64,000 bases of DNA from Shewanella schlegeliana (lineage in GTDB: Bacteria > Pseudomonadota > Gammaproteobacteria > Enterobacterales > Shewanellaceae), in contig NZ_JAESVD010000014.1 in assembly GCF_016765635.1 (NCBI RefSeq), positions 50,691-114,690 on the forward strand, in the 5' to 3' direction. How positions within the stretch are numbered: the first letter of the stretch is position 1; each line of letters opens with the position of its first letter. The notes below the pieces were generated by a model that saw only the letters and a program-made list of their open reading frames with translations, was not told the origin of the DNA and ran no database searches. The position numbers were made by a program, and so were the translations under genes. Positions 27,101 through 35,882 of this stretch are shown here, piece after piece.

Positions 27101-27192
27101 AGTACTGCAAGTAATACCAATATAAACATAGGTAAAGATGCAGATAGGAATAATTTCTGTTTTAAGCTCAATCGACTTAACACGGGTAGCAT
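23974..27192 (-). CDS. membrane sensor with NIT, HAMP, PAS, GGDEF and EAL domains
   Basis: A 1072-residue c-di-GMP signalling protein. In order: transmembrane segment about 12-32, a helical periplasmic NIT-type (nitrate/nitrite-sensing) domain about 50-400, a second transmembrane segment about 428-448, HAMP about 450-500, PAS about 505-630, GGDEF about 635-800 and EAL about 820-1050. The cyclase motif RIGGDEF (about 707) and the phosphodiesterase motif EALVRW (about 835) are both intact, so it could make or degrade c-di-GMP. Alone in its transcription unit. The C-terminal tail beyond the EAL domain (HAKPFHFLNVGTELNAV) is encoded by the copy of the triplicated segment that lies within the gene. 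Confidence 0.9.
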   Translation of the reverse strand: MLPVLSRLSLKQKLFLSASLPMFILVLLAVLSASTLIKQYQHASANVLTTKITLGIENVIYELQKERGLSAGYLSSNGRLFKAELQQQWLTTDKMFQELVFNSALVETINTVKSDTELFHALQDQIQKASLARQQLEIARQKVIELNTPEYFSFYSQLTQKLINFISQLRFKSENSYQVLVQSDLINMLKIQELAGQERGLVNQLLSAQTLDPNAFKQIAQVRAQLDGVIANAMSVMTPDNLSSFGKLMDSPAQQLISSYRTQLQQQVNLVEQTEIIDDLIGYGGLSYNFNGYLTTLNPAYLSSFRENYFTLKNALDNLINHHALTPAQQVLVKSIAQTATNYQEYVAKAELTQLPASGATLALLGQDIALHDSLYQLQHQTPMVDSEAWWHAATVGIDNLHQLNTQLTANIARQNEIEKQQILSYLYISIFAGLLFFCIVYFVGRNIANDLIDSVRGIVDDVEKLAKDPSLVLDLEVKGKDELAQIAVAVNQMVSERMKSRRALHQASAVFRHSAEGIIVTDANNRIELVNPAFTKITGYSLEDVKGKTPSILNSDHHPQSFYQKLWQTLISKSSWEGEIWNKRKDGKIYPEYLKITAVKNSKNEVTQYIGLFLDISNNKQYEQDLWYKTNFDSLTKLPNRHLFSSRLQQAIDTAKNTDGQVAIFFIDLDRFKFINELHGHAAGNKVLKQSATRLEAALGAEDSIARIGGDEFVIIAPQTGSISTEQLAQKLSDALSKPFIIDNKETNISSSLGIAFYPEDGQDIEMLLHNSETAMYQAKRDGRAHYQYFSPEMNVEMLERMHLEQRLRRAVKQSEFYLEYQPVVDMRSGAVISVEALVRWKDPEFGTISPHAFIPIAEEAGLIEPLGEWILHQALSDLAEWHSQGLMLKMAINVSGRQCLNSRDISFYNVLKDALSKHGIAAKDLHIEITESMLIEDKPRCLQTLEDIKQLGIDIYLDDFGTGYSALSYLTQCPISVIKIDKSFIDNVLSNPSDAKLIKAIVMMAQSLEMPLVAEGIETVEQWQFLHSLGCDYAQGYLMSKPLSKTQLVAFLRHAKPFHFLNVGTELNAV

Positions 27193-27437
27193 TCGGCGAT
27201 GATCCTCAGCAGGAGATAATGTGGACTCAGTAATGCAATGAAGCGAGATGAAGTAAAAAAGTGCTAAATAATAACCATAGAAATATGGGTACGTCTCAGT
27301 ATGTTCACCAAAGTAACGCCTATGTCACGAATTTATCAAAATACAGCAAACATTTTCTAAATCAAAGGTTTTTATACTGTGTTCGTTATTCCAGATGGCT
27401 ATAAGTAAGTGATTGGTAGTGACTGTTAACGAGTATG

Positions 27438-27469
27438 GGGAGCAGCCGCATATCACCGCGGCTGCTAGT
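27438..27469 (-). terminator. hairpin after ribB
   Basis: A perfect 9-bp GC-rich stem (27441-27449 with 27458-27466) lies directly after the ribB stop. On the minus strand it is followed by CCCCATACT rather than T's, so it is a weak intrinsic terminator at best. Confidence 0.4.
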
Positions 27470-27479
27470 TCAGGGGGAT

Positions 27480-28118
27480 TTATTGTGTGTTGCGGTAGCT
27501 AACAATGTCTTCGATAGTCAGTACTGGCATATCATGTTGTTGAGCAAATTCGACAATTTCCGGTAACCGGGCCATGGTGCCATCGGCAAGGGTGACTTCA
27601 CAAAGTACACCGTAGGGCTTAAGGCCTGCGAGCTTCATCAGATCGACGGTGCCTTCGGTATGGCCACGACGCTCCAATACGCCACCGGGGCGAGCACGCA
27701 ATGGGTAAACATGGCCTGGGCGTGCTAAGTCATCGGGTTTAGCATTATCGGCGATTGCGGTTTTAATGGTAGTGACACGGTCGGCAGCAGAAACGCCAGT
27801 GGTTACACCTTGTTTGGCTTCGATGCTCACGGTAAAGGCGGTACCATATTGGCTATTGTTGTCGCTTACCATTGGGGGAAGCTGAAGCTGCTCGATGCGT
27901 TCATCGGTCAGACACAGGCAAACAATACCACTGCATTCGCGAATAAGCAGTGCCATCTGTTCGTTGGTGAGGGTTTCAGCTGCATAGATTAGATCGCCTT
28001 CATTTTCGCGATCTTCATCATCAACAACTAACACACCTTTGCCTTGGCAAAGTGCCGTTAATGCCGCATTAACACGTTCGATTGCATTGCCATAAGGGGC
28101 AAGTAAAGACTGATTCAT
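27480..28118 (-). CDS. ribB: 3,4-dihydroxy-2-butanone-4-phosphate synthase
   Basis: A 212-residue enzyme that converts ribulose 5-phosphate to formate and the four-carbon precursor of riboflavin. Motifs include VVDDEDRENEGDLIYAAE with the acidic loop, ATG-like RPGHVYPLRA and RRGHTEGTVDL. I prefer the ATG at 28118 over the one at 28127 because an AAGG ribosome binding site is 9 nt upstream of it, while it abuts the other. Standalone RibB, without a GTP cyclohydrolase II domain. An FMN riboswitch lies upstream. Confidence 0.94.
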   Translation of the reverse strand: MNQSLLAPYGNAIERVNAALTALCQGKGVLVVDDEDRENEGDLIYAAETLTNEQMALLIRECSGIVCLCLTDERIEQLQLPPMVSDNNSQYGTAFTVSIEAKQGVTTGVSAADRVTTIKTAIADNAKPDDLARPGHVYPLRARPGGVLERRGHTEGTVDLMKLAGLKPYGVLCEVTLADGTMARLPEIVEFAQQHDMPVLTIEDIVSYRNTQ

Positions 28119-28287
28119 GGATAACATCCTTAAAATACTACATTGGGTTGGCCAGAATCAGGGCGTACAGAAAATGGCACATATCTTCAGCCGAACCGGT
28201 CGACATAAGATAATGTGCATAATAAGAGCTGAGCAAAATCCACCACGAAGACTAGTCTGCTTCATGGATTGTTTGCTTAAATCTTAT

Positions 28288-28552
28288 ATTCTCTTTCATC
28301 CGGACTTAGCGTACTAACAATGTCGTTGAGTACCCATTACCGTCGGCTCTGGAGTAGGTGCAACCTTATGGCTGACAGGTGTCATTGATAAGGTCTGTTT
28401 ACCAGATCTGCTGACCCTAGTTAATATTCGCAGCTATTTATATTGATATTTAATAGCGTAAACTAGGCGCTCGCGGGCTTTTATGAGGTGATGCTTTATC
28501 ACTGCATAACTTACCGCCGGTGGGGAGTTACACCCCGCCCTGAGAATTATAC
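28288..28552 (-). ncRNA. FMN riboswitch (RFN element) controlling ribB
   Basis: On the minus strand the conserved RFN blocks occur in order: TCAGGGCGGGGTG, ACCGGCGGTA, GCCCGCGAGCGC, GTCAGCAGATCTGGT, CCAGAGCCGACGG and AGTCCGGATGAAAGAGAAT. It ends about 165 nt before the ribB start. Compared with the usual layout, about 26 nt are inserted between GACGGTAA and AGTCCGG, with a 5-bp GTACT/AGTAC stem. Binding FMN would lower ribB expression, as known for this class. The 28128-28287 stretch should hold the expression platform. Confidence 0.93.
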
Positions 28553-28739
28553 TTGGCTGAATATGAATGAGTTGATTAACAAACCAGCCAAGTGGCGCAA
28601 TATTGCGCCTATTTAAATTAAATGACAAGCTGAGACATCAAAATGGCGAGATAGGCCAAAACTGTCGGCTAAGTTATTAATGGATCGCCCCTAATCAAAG
28701 TACGGATAGCTTCGATTAAGATTGCACAAGGAATGTTAG

Positions 28740-30911
28740 ATGAAAATGGCTCCCCTCATACTGAGCGCTGTACTGCTATTTGGATGTAATAATATGACCA
28801 CCACCCAAGCTGTTAAACCTCCTCAAGCCGATAAAGTCCCACATAGCATGACACTCCACGGAGTAACACGTGTCGACGATTATTACTGGATGCGCGATGA
28901 CGAGCGCAAAGCGCCAAAAGTGATCAGTCATTTAAACGCAGAAAATGCTTATACCAAACAAGAGTTCAAACCATTTAATGACCTTAAGCAGCATCTGTTT
29001 GATGAGCTGGTGGGGCGTCTAGATAAAGACGAATCGAGTGTGCCTTACTTCTGGCATCAGCATTGGTATTACCGCTATTACAAACAGGGATTCGAATACC
29101 CAGTCATCGCCCGTAAAACCGCGTTAGAGAGCGATAGTGAGCACATTCTGCTGGATGTAAATGAGCGTGCAGAGGGAAAGGACTTCTATGGTTTGGGCGG
29201 GGTGTCGGTGAGTCCCGATGAAACTAAGCTGGTGTTCGGTGAAGATCTACTTAGCCGGCGGATCTACACCCTGTACTTTAAAGACTTAACCTCAGGTGAG
29301 CTCATGGGCGATAAGCTTGAGGGGACCGATGGTAGCATCGTTTGGGCCAGTGACAATCAACACCTGTTCTATATTGCTAAAGATCCGCAGACACTGCTGG
29401 GCTATCGAGTGTTTCGCCACAAGTTAGGTACGGCGCAATCGGAAGATGTACTGGTATATGAAGAGCAAGACGATACCTTCTATATCAGCTTAGGCAAATC
29501 GCTAGATGAGTCGGTGATTGTCTTGCATGCCGAAAGCACTGTGACCAGCGAAGTTAGAATGCTAGATGCCAAGCTGCCCCTAGGCCAGTTTGAACCTGTG
29601 CTACCAAGAGAGGAGGGGCATGAGTACTCGGTGTCTAAGTTAGGCGACAGCTATTACATCCTCACAAATTGGCAGGCGAGTAATTTCCGTTTGATGAAGG
29701 TGGCAATTAGTCAGGCTGCCGATAAGAGCGCTTGGCAAGATGTTATCGCCCACGACCTGAACTCACGCATCGAAGATGTGCTGCTGCTTAGCGATTATAT
29801 GGTAGTGCAAACCCGCGAGAGAGGCATTAGCCGCATTCGAGTCTATCCGCTTATTGGCCAAGCAGAGTTTGAGCTGGCTTTTAATGATCCCGCCTATGTG
29901 GTTGGCTTCGATATTAATGCTAACCAGCAGAGCGACAAGCTTAGAATTTATTACTCTAGCCCTACGACGCCAGAGTCTGTGTATGAATATGCACTGGCTA
30001 AGCCAAACGAGCGTAAACTGCTTAAGCAAGAAAAAGTGCTAGGTGAGTTTAATGCCGATGATTATCAAGCAGAGCGTCTGTTTATTGAGGCGCGCGATGG
30101 TAAAGAGGTCCCTGTGACCTTGGTCTATCGTAAAGATAAGTTTAACAAGGATGGCACCAATCCACTGTATCAATATGGCTATGGCTCATACGGCTATACC
30201 GTAGAGCCCGACTTTAGTTCATCGGTCTTGAGCCTACTGGATCGCGGTGTGGTATATGCTATCGCTCATGTGCGAGGCTCTGAGATGCTTGGCCGAGCCT
30301 GGTATGACGATGGCAGGATGCTTAATAAGCAAAATAGCTTCAATGACTTTATCGATGTCACCAAGGCGCTAACTGAGCAAGGCTATGGCGCTAAAGACAA
30401 GGTGGTGGCCGCTGGTGGCAGTGCGGGTGGTCTACTTATGGGGGGGGTTATCAATCAGGCGCCTGAGCGTTACTTTGCCGTGGCCGCCCATGTGCCGTTT
30501 GTCGATGTGGTTACCACCATGCTCGATGAGTCTATCCCCTTGACCACTAACGAGTATGACGAGTGGGGCAACCCAAATGAGAAAGTCTACTTCGACTACA
30601 TGCTTAGCTATGCCCCTTACGATAATGTCAGGTCTCAGAACTATCCCCACTTGTTGGTGACAACAGGCTTGCATGATTCACAAGTGCAGTATTTCGAACC
30701 TGCTAAGTGGGTGGCTAAGCTGCGTGAGGTTAAGACTGACGACAATATGCTGCTGTTCGATACTGACATGGAAGCCGGGCATGGCGGTAAGAGTGGTCGC
30801 TATCGTCAGTATGATGATACGGCGAAAGAGTATGCTTTCTTCCTTGGCTTGTTAGGCTTAGATGATAAGGCAATTCAACCAAGCGATATAACAGAGAGTG
30901 CTAGTCGTTAA
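28740..30911 (+). CDS. ptrB: oligopeptidase B-like S9A peptidase with a lipoprotein signal
   Basis: A 723-residue prolyl-oligopeptidase family serine peptidase that cleaves after basic residues in short peptides. The N-terminal beta-propeller (about 70-430) is followed by the alpha/beta-hydrolase domain with nucleophile Ser561 in AAGGSAGGLL and the catalytic His in EAGHGGKSGR near residue 685. The N-terminus has a hydrophobic stretch ending LLFGC, which is a good lipobox, so it is probably an anchored periplasmic or surface protein, unlike cytosolic E. coli PtrB. Its stop overlaps the next ATG (TAATG). Confidence 0.88.
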   Translation: MKMAPLILSAVLLFGCNNMTTTQAVKPPQADKVPHSMTLHGVTRVDDYYWMRDDERKAPKVISHLNAENAYTKQEFKPFNDLKQHLFDELVGRLDKDESSVPYFWHQHWYYRYYKQGFEYPVIARKTALESDSEHILLDVNERAEGKDFYGLGGVSVSPDETKLVFGEDLLSRRIYTLYFKDLTSGELMGDKLEGTDGSIVWASDNQHLFYIAKDPQTLLGYRVFRHKLGTAQSEDVLVYEEQDDTFYISLGKSLDESVIVLHAESTVTSEVRMLDAKLPLGQFEPVLPREEGHEYSVSKLGDSYYILTNWQASNFRLMKVAISQAADKSAWQDVIAHDLNSRIEDVLLLSDYMVVQTRERGISRIRVYPLIGQAEFELAFNDPAYVVGFDINANQQSDKLRIYYSSPTTPESVYEYALAKPNERKLLKQEKVLGEFNADDYQAERLFIEARDGKEVPVTLVYRKDKFNKDGTNPLYQYGYGSYGYTVEPDFSSSVLSLLDRGVVYAIAHVRGSEMLGRAWYDDGRMLNKQNSFNDFIDVTKALTEQGYGAKDKVVAAGGSAGGLLMGGVINQAPERYFAVAAHVPFVDVVTTMLDESIPLTTNEYDEWGNPNEKVYFDYMLSYAPYDNVRSQNYPHLLVTTGLHDSQVQYFEPAKWVAKLREVKTDDNMLLFDTDMEAGHGGKSGRYRQYDDTAKEYAFFLGLLGLDDKAIQPSDITESASR

Positions 30912-31210
30912 TGGCCGATATTGTTCAAATACCGGAGACTAACAGCCCAGAGCCGACTTGGTTTCTGTATATGGTTCGTTGCGCTAACGGTCACCTCTAT
31001 ACCGGGGTGACCACAGATGTGGCTCGGCGTTTTGCCGAGCATCAGAGTGGTAGTGCTAAGTCGGCTAAATACCTACGAGGCAAAGGGCCGCTGACATTGG
31101 CCTACTCGGAAACCGTAGGCAGTCGCTCCGATGCGCTTAAGCGTGAGATAGCATTGAAGAGATGGCCTAGATCTAAGAAGCTCGCCTTGATAGAGGGGGT
31201 AGTCGAATAG
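30911..31210 (+). CDS. GIY-YIG nuclease-superfamily protein (YhbQ/UPF0213 type)
   Basis: A 99-residue single-domain GIY-YIG protein. The motif appears as FLYMVRCANGHLYTGVTTD with Arg28-like RRFAEHQSG following, and KRWPRSKKLALIE at the C-terminus as in the UPF0213 family. These are predicted DNA-processing nucleases of unclear cellular role. Its start overlaps the stop of the oligopeptidase gene by one base, so translation is coupled. No functional link between the two is evident. Confidence 0.88.
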   Translation: MADIVQIPETNSPEPTWFLYMVRCANGHLYTGVTTDVARRFAEHQSGSAKSAKYLRGKGPLTLAYSETVGSRSDALKREIALKRWPRSKKLALIEGVVE

Positions 31211-31275
31211 TCACTAGCGCCACGCTATCTTGTACCTGTACTATTACAGCCACAGCGGCGCTCACTATCAGTTAT

Positions 31276-31935
31276 TTAATCCGAGTATAGATTAGTGAAA
31301 AACCGCTCTTCTCGAGGAAGGTAGTGGTTTTCATAGTCCAGAGAGAATGCGACTCTGGTTGCTTTACCTCTGAGTTCACCCCTAGGGACAAAACCATACA
31401 CCCGTGAATCGGCGCTGTTGCGGCGGTTATCGCCCATGACCAGATAGTGCCCCTCGGGGACGGTCACCGTTTCGAAGCTACTCAACTGAACGCTAGCATC
31501 CTTCTCAATACGGATGCTATGGGATAAGCCATTCAGGTTTTCTGTGGCGATTAACTCCCGCTGATCACTCGTTACCAGTGAGTAATCTAACGCTTTGCCA
31601 TTAATAACTAGGATTTCATTGTTTAAGCCGACAGTATCGCCAGGTAGCCCGACAACACGTTTGATTAAGCGACTGTCTGCGGCTTTTGATTCAAAAATGA
31701 CAATCTCTCCCCGTTCTGGCTCGCCGGTAGTTAGCAGTGATATCTGAGTAAAGGGTACCCGTAAGTCATAGGCCATCTTATCCACTACAATGCGGTCACC
31801 CTCTTTAATCGTGGGTTGCATTGAGCCAGTCGGTACTGTGTACCAGTCCGCGATAGCACTTCTGCAAACAGACATTAAAATAATGAATAGCACTAGCTGG
31901 CGATTATCTTTCCAAAGTAGTTTCACTTTATTCAT
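31276..31935 (-). CDS. signal peptidase I (LepB-type paralogue)
   Basis: A 219-residue membrane peptidase with one N-terminal transmembrane segment (about 13-30). Box B is PTGSMQPT with nucleophile Ser38, box D has Lys92 in RLIKRVVGLPGD, and box E is VMGDNRRNSADSR. It is shorter than E. coli LepB (324) and has one membrane segment, as in Gram-positive or secondary signal peptidases. The main lepB is usually next to lepA and rnc, absent here, so this is probably a second copy. It converges on the GIY-YIG gene. Confidence 0.88.
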   Translation of the reverse strand: MNKVKLLWKDNRQLVLFIILMSVCRSAIADWYTVPTGSMQPTIKEGDRIVVDKMAYDLRVPFTQISLLTTGEPERGEIVIFESKAADSRLIKRVVGLPGDTVGLNNEILVINGKALDYSLVTSDQRELIATENLNGLSHSIRIEKDASVQLSSFETVTVPEGHYLVMGDNRRNSADSRVYGFVPRGELRGKATRVAFSLDYENHYLPREERFFTNLYSD

Positions 31936-32084
31936 AAAGCACTCTTATTCAATTAGTTGGGCAGGGCACTGTTGCCGTTAGTACTCTTGCTGTCACTATA
32001 TCTGACCGCTAGGCACACTAGTCGACAACAAGCCCTGCGCCGGGAAGGTGTTTACTCTGTCGAGGTATCTTTATAGCGGTAGAA

Positions 32085-32840
32085 CTAGTGCATGCTGACT
32101 GAGCCGTTGATGTTATCTATGCTTAAATCACCTGAACCGGATTCGATAATGCTTAAACCCAGAGTGTTATCGACATCGATATCACCAGAACCATCATCAA
32201 TCACCACATGGCCATTGACGTTGTTAACGCTTAAGTCGCCCGACCCGTCATCGATGTGGGTATCGCCGCCAATACCGGATAGGGTGATAGAACCCGAGCC
32301 ATCTTCTAGGGTGAGTTTGCCTGTGGTGTTGCTGACCTCGACAGAGCCAGAGCCATCTTGGATATTGATGTCGTGACCGCCCTTGATCCACAAATCGCCA
32401 GAGCCATCGTCTAAGGTAATATTCGCCTGAACATTGTTGATCTCTATGTCGCCAGAGCCATCATCGATATCTAGCATCATGCTGCTGGGAACTTGAATGG
32501 TGAGATCGATATAGGGTGAGCGTTGAAAATTAATGCTGCTATCGAACTCGGCAGTCAGTGTGGCTTTAGAGCCGTTTTGCTTGAGACTGAGATTACTTTC
32601 GATATCGCCATAGGTGTAGATATCGGCGGTAACCATGATTTGTGAAAGCCCTTCGACGCCTTGAATGTTGAGATCGCCAGCGCCAGTCTCGGCAACTAAG
32701 CTTTCAATGTGAGTAGCATCAATTTGTAATTGTTTCTTCTGGTGGTTTAGTGGTCCCGCGCTGGTGCCGTTAACATTGATGATGCAGCCGGAAAGCGAAA
32801 TGGCAATGACGGTGGCAAGTAGAGTCGAGGTCGATTTCAT
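32085..32840 (-). CDS. lipoprotein with DGSGD beta-helix repeats (DUF4097-like)
   Basis: A 251-residue predicted lipoprotein: lipobox SLSGC with Cys19. From about residue 120 to the end there are seven tandem units of about 18-19 residues, each with a (D/E)(D/S)GSG(D/S) turn followed by short alternating hydrophobic strands such as IEINNV, LSVNNV and IDVDNT. This is the pattern of a right-handed beta-helix/DUF4097-type adhesin-like fold. Located at the cell envelope; function unknown. The gene is monocistronic in a 150-nt gap from the signal peptidase. Confidence 0.78.
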   Translation of the reverse strand: MKSTSTLLATVIAISLSGCIINVNGTSAGPLNHQKKQLQIDATHIESLVAETGAGDLNIQGVEGLSQIMVTADIYTYGDIESNLSLKQNGSKATLTAEFDSSINFQRSPYIDLTIQVPSSMMLDIDDGSGDIEINNVQANITLDDGSGDLWIKGGHDINIQDGSGSVEVSNTTGKLTLEDGSGSITLSGIGGDTHIDDGSGDLSVNNVNGHVVIDDGSGDIDVDNTLGLSIIESGSGDLSIDNINGSVSMH

Positions 32841-33155
32841 TGGGTTAACTTCCTTTTATTATTTTGATCTTAAGGTCTAAGAGTCTCAAGATCTAAGTGC
32901 AGACTTAACAAAGCTGCTTTTAATGTTTATCTGTCTCTGAATAAGCAGTAACCATGCCAACAAGGTATCTAATTGTTTTAAATGTGTTATCTTTGTGTTG
33001 CGTCCTGTTTTGGGTGGTAAATTAACTCAATTACTATGATGAAAGCACAACTATTAGTTAATTTACTCAATGGCTTGGCTGAAAGTGCAGAACCTAGAAC
33101 CTTCTAATTACACGAGCCTAGAATCTAGAATATAAAATCAAGTAGGGAAACAGAG
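32841..33155. other. 315-nt intergenic region between the beta-helix lipoprotein and the methyltransferase
   Basis: This divergent region must carry both promoters. It is AT-rich, with short tandem-like words (CCTAGAA, TCTAGAA) near 33090-33130. I see no small gene, RNA structure or clear operator. Confidence 0.4.
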
Positions 33156-33959
33156 ATGGATTATTTATCGGTTAACCAGCAAGGTTGGGATCGACGTGTA
33201 CAGACTCATGTGACATCTAAGTTTTATGATGTAGCTGGTTTTCTTAAGGGAGCGAGTTCACTGCAAGAGATAGAGCTAGCTCACTTAGAGGTGAATGGTA
33301 AAAGCCTATTGCATCTGCAGTGTCATTTTGGCTTGGATACCTTGTCATGGGCACGCATGGGCGCCGAAGTAACGGGTGTTGATCTATCACCTGCGGCCAT
33401 CACACAAGCTGGCTCGCTGGCCGAGCAAGCAGAGCTGAACGCAGAGTTTATCTGCGGCGATGTTTATAGTGTGACAGACAGTGTAGCGCAGCAGTTTGAT
33501 CTGGTTTTTACCTCCTACGGTGCGATTGTTTGGCTACCGGATCTGGATAAGTGGGCACAAGTTATCGCGAGTAAGCTGGTGGCTGGTGGCCAGTTTTATA
33601 TGGTGGAATTCCATCCCGCTCAGGCGGTATTTGAGGGCTATAGCTACTTTCATCAAGATGCGCCAGACGTAGAAGACGAAGTGACCTATACGGAAAACGC
33701 TAATGACGATACCAACACCTTCATGAGTTGGTCACACTCGTTATCCGATGTGATTAATGCCCTCATCAAGGCAGGCCTAGAGATAAATAGCTTCGATGAA
33801 TATCCCTTTAGCCCCTACAACTGTTTCGAAGGCTTAACTGAAGAGACTGTAGAGGTGGAATTGCCGCAAGGCGTAGAGCAACGTCAACGTTATTTTGTTG
33901 AGCAGAAAGGGCAGCGTCTGCCATTGACCTACGCAATATCTGCCACTAAGAAGCCATAG
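33156..33959 (+). CDS. class I SAM-dependent methyltransferase
   Basis: A 267-residue methyltransferase. Motif I is LLHLQCHFGLDTLSWARMG with GAEVTGVDLSP as the acidic loop (about 50-80), and motif IV-like FDLVFTSYGAIVWLPDL follows. The substrate is not evident. It is a single gene with its own terminator. Small-molecule or quinone-type methyltransferases are possible alternatives, but I do not assign one. Confidence 0.75.
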   Translation: MDYLSVNQQGWDRRVQTHVTSKFYDVAGFLKGASSLQEIELAHLEVNGKSLLHLQCHFGLDTLSWARMGAEVTGVDLSPAAITQAGSLAEQAELNAEFICGDVYSVTDSVAQQFDLVFTSYGAIVWLPDLDKWAQVIASKLVAGGQFYMVEFHPAQAVFEGYSYFHQDAPDVEDEVTYTENANDDTNTFMSWSHSLSDVINALIKAGLEINSFDEYPFSPYNCFEGLTEETVEVELPQGVEQRQRYFVEQKGQRLPLTYAISATKKP

Positions 33960-33989
33960 AGGTATGTGAGTTAACGGGTTATCCATAAT

Positions 33990-34020
33990 GTAAAAACAGC
34001 GCCTAAAGGCGCTGTTTTGC
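33990..34020. terminator. bidirectional terminator
   Basis: An 11-bp stem AAAACAGCGCC/GGCGCTGTTTT with a 4-nt loop (about 33993-34018) separates the methyltransferase (+) from the converging M14 carboxypeptidase (-). Confidence 0.85.
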
Positions 34021-34040
34021 TATGGTTGAATCTAGTGGTG

Positions 34041-35882
34041 CTAGTTCCCCCTAAGCACTGGGTACTTTAGGTATTGATTGTCAAAGTAGGGGCTACGCTC
34101 ATAGAACCAGCGCAATCGTGCTCTTGGGTTTGCAGCAAACTCAGGATCTGTAAGTGCCTTATCAAACTCGGCTTGCAGTGCCGGATCATCCTTTAGCATC
34201 TTTGCTGCCAACGGCTCTACCGCATAGTTTTCAATATATTCGGTACGGGTGAATATTGGATTAAAGAAGCCCCACTGGAACAGTGAGTCTGGCGATTGCG
34301 GCTCAAGCAGTAAGATGGCGAGATCGCCTAAGGGCTGCTTGGTATCAATACGTACCGTACCCGCAGGCAATTTTACATCGACTGCTTGGCTAGTGACCTC
34401 GGCCTTGACCTGTTGACGCCCTTCATAATCACTGTTGTTAAAGCTTGGATTGCTAAATTGATATTGCTGCAGCTTAAGCTGAGTCGGCTTATCTAGCGTG
34501 GTCATACGTATGCCATGAACACTCAGGCGTTCAATCACCTCTTGCCACTGCGATGGAATATAATAAGCATCTGGGCGGCTCACTTTGATATCGGCCTTAG
34601 TCCCACCAATAACAGGCAAGTTTGGGTACAGTTGTGGTAGGCCATTCCAGCGCACAATCTCGTTACCACTAATAGCGCTTTGTTCTAACGTGTAACCGAT
34701 CCCCTTAAAATCCCAACCTTGTGCTTGCTGCTCCTGTTGCCAAGTGAGGGTCACTCTTGGGGAGTAGCGATACTTATCTTGCTGAATAGCTGATTTTAAC
34801 TTGGTGCTATCGTCTGCTATCGCTTTAAGGCTGGATTCGAGCATCACATAGGTGCCTAGCACTCGTTGTTTAAAGGGTTTTAGGCTGTGATTTTCAATCA
34901 AAATTGTGGGTAGATGGCGGGCGTCACCGTAACCGTTAGAGAAGCGCGGGCTAGCGTTCCATAAAGACATCCCCTTAGTGATATCGGTATTGTCGATGGC
35001 AAATACTAATGGGCCAGGAATATGCCCTTGTTCAGAGAGGGCCGATTCAATCTTTGGTCGATAGCTGCTCTCTAGCCAATGGTAAATTGATGGGCTTTTG
35101 CCTTGTGGTAAGTTATAGCCAAAAGTCACGTCATATTGATAGTCGATGCCGTCGGTGACATGCACGTCGATATAAAGATCGGGTTGCCAAACATTGATAG
35201 CCCGTAGCATATGCTGCATCTCTGGCGTGTCGGCTTTGGCATAATCTCGATTTAGATTGAGGTTTTGCGCTGTGGTGCGCCAGCCCATGTTAACCGGACC
35301 TCGCTGATTTACGCGGTTATATTCGGTTGAGCGTTCATGGCCATCAACACTGAAAATCGGCACAAATAATAGGTTGGCGTTATCAAGTAGCTCAGCCTTG
35401 CCGTTAAATACCATATCGCGTAGTAACATCATGCCAGCATCTTTGCCGTCAATTTCCCCTGAGTGGATCCCTGCCTGTACCAGCAGGGTTGGTTTACCAT
35501 TATCCGCTAAAGTAGTTGCGTCTTCCGCTCCCTCTTTGGAGGCGACAATCATCCAGATCTCACGACCTTGTGGGCTCTTGCCTATGCTCACCTTCTTAAG
35601 CATCTCACTCTCGGCTACTAGGTTGTCTAACCAGGCAAAGGTTTCATCATAGCTAGGGCTCGTCTTTAGGCCGTTTTGCTCAAATGGCGTAGCCCATTTT
35701 GAGTCTGCTGCGAGGATGAGTGATTCACTGCCACCGTGCCATGCGATGATAGGCGGCAAAATATCATCGTTGATATAGGTGTTTGCTAGTTGAGGTGTCG
35801 TACTTGTTTGATCTGCTTCGAGACAGTAGCCACTGGTGCTGGCCGCCAATAAGGCGATGGCTGATAGAGAGGTTAAGCGCAT
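34041..35882 (-). CDS. secreted M14 family zinc carboxypeptidase
   Basis: A 613-residue peptidase with a signal peptide (about 1-21). The zinc ligands are visible as HSGE in GIHSGEIDGKD, and the downstream His in IDVHVTDG; the LNLNRDY segment corresponds to the substrate-binding Asn-Arg. The catalytic Glu candidate is in IENHSLKP. Larger than classical carboxypeptidases because of a C-terminal extension of about 250 residues. It presumably degrades peptides in the periplasm or outside the cell. Monocistronic. Confidence 0.87.
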   Translation of the reverse strand: MRLTSLSAIALLAASTSGYCLEADQTSTTPQLANTYINDDILPPIIAWHGGSESLILAADSKWATPFEQNGLKTSPSYDETFAWLDNLVAESEMLKKVSIGKSPQGREIWMIVASKEGAEDATTLADNGKPTLLVQAGIHSGEIDGKDAGMMLLRDMVFNGKAELLDNANLLFVPIFSVDGHERSTEYNRVNQRGPVNMGWRTTAQNLNLNRDYAKADTPEMQHMLRAINVWQPDLYIDVHVTDGIDYQYDVTFGYNLPQGKSPSIYHWLESSYRPKIESALSEQGHIPGPLVFAIDNTDITKGMSLWNASPRFSNGYGDARHLPTILIENHSLKPFKQRVLGTYVMLESSLKAIADDSTKLKSAIQQDKYRYSPRVTLTWQQEQQAQGWDFKGIGYTLEQSAISGNEIVRWNGLPQLYPNLPVIGGTKADIKVSRPDAYYIPSQWQEVIERLSVHGIRMTTLDKPTQLKLQQYQFSNPSFNNSDYEGRQQVKAEVTSQAVDVKLPAGTVRIDTKQPLGDLAILLLEPQSPDSLFQWGFFNPIFTRTEYIENYAVEPLAAKMLKDDPALQAEFDKALTDPEFAANPRARLRWFYERSPYFDNQYLKYPVLRGN

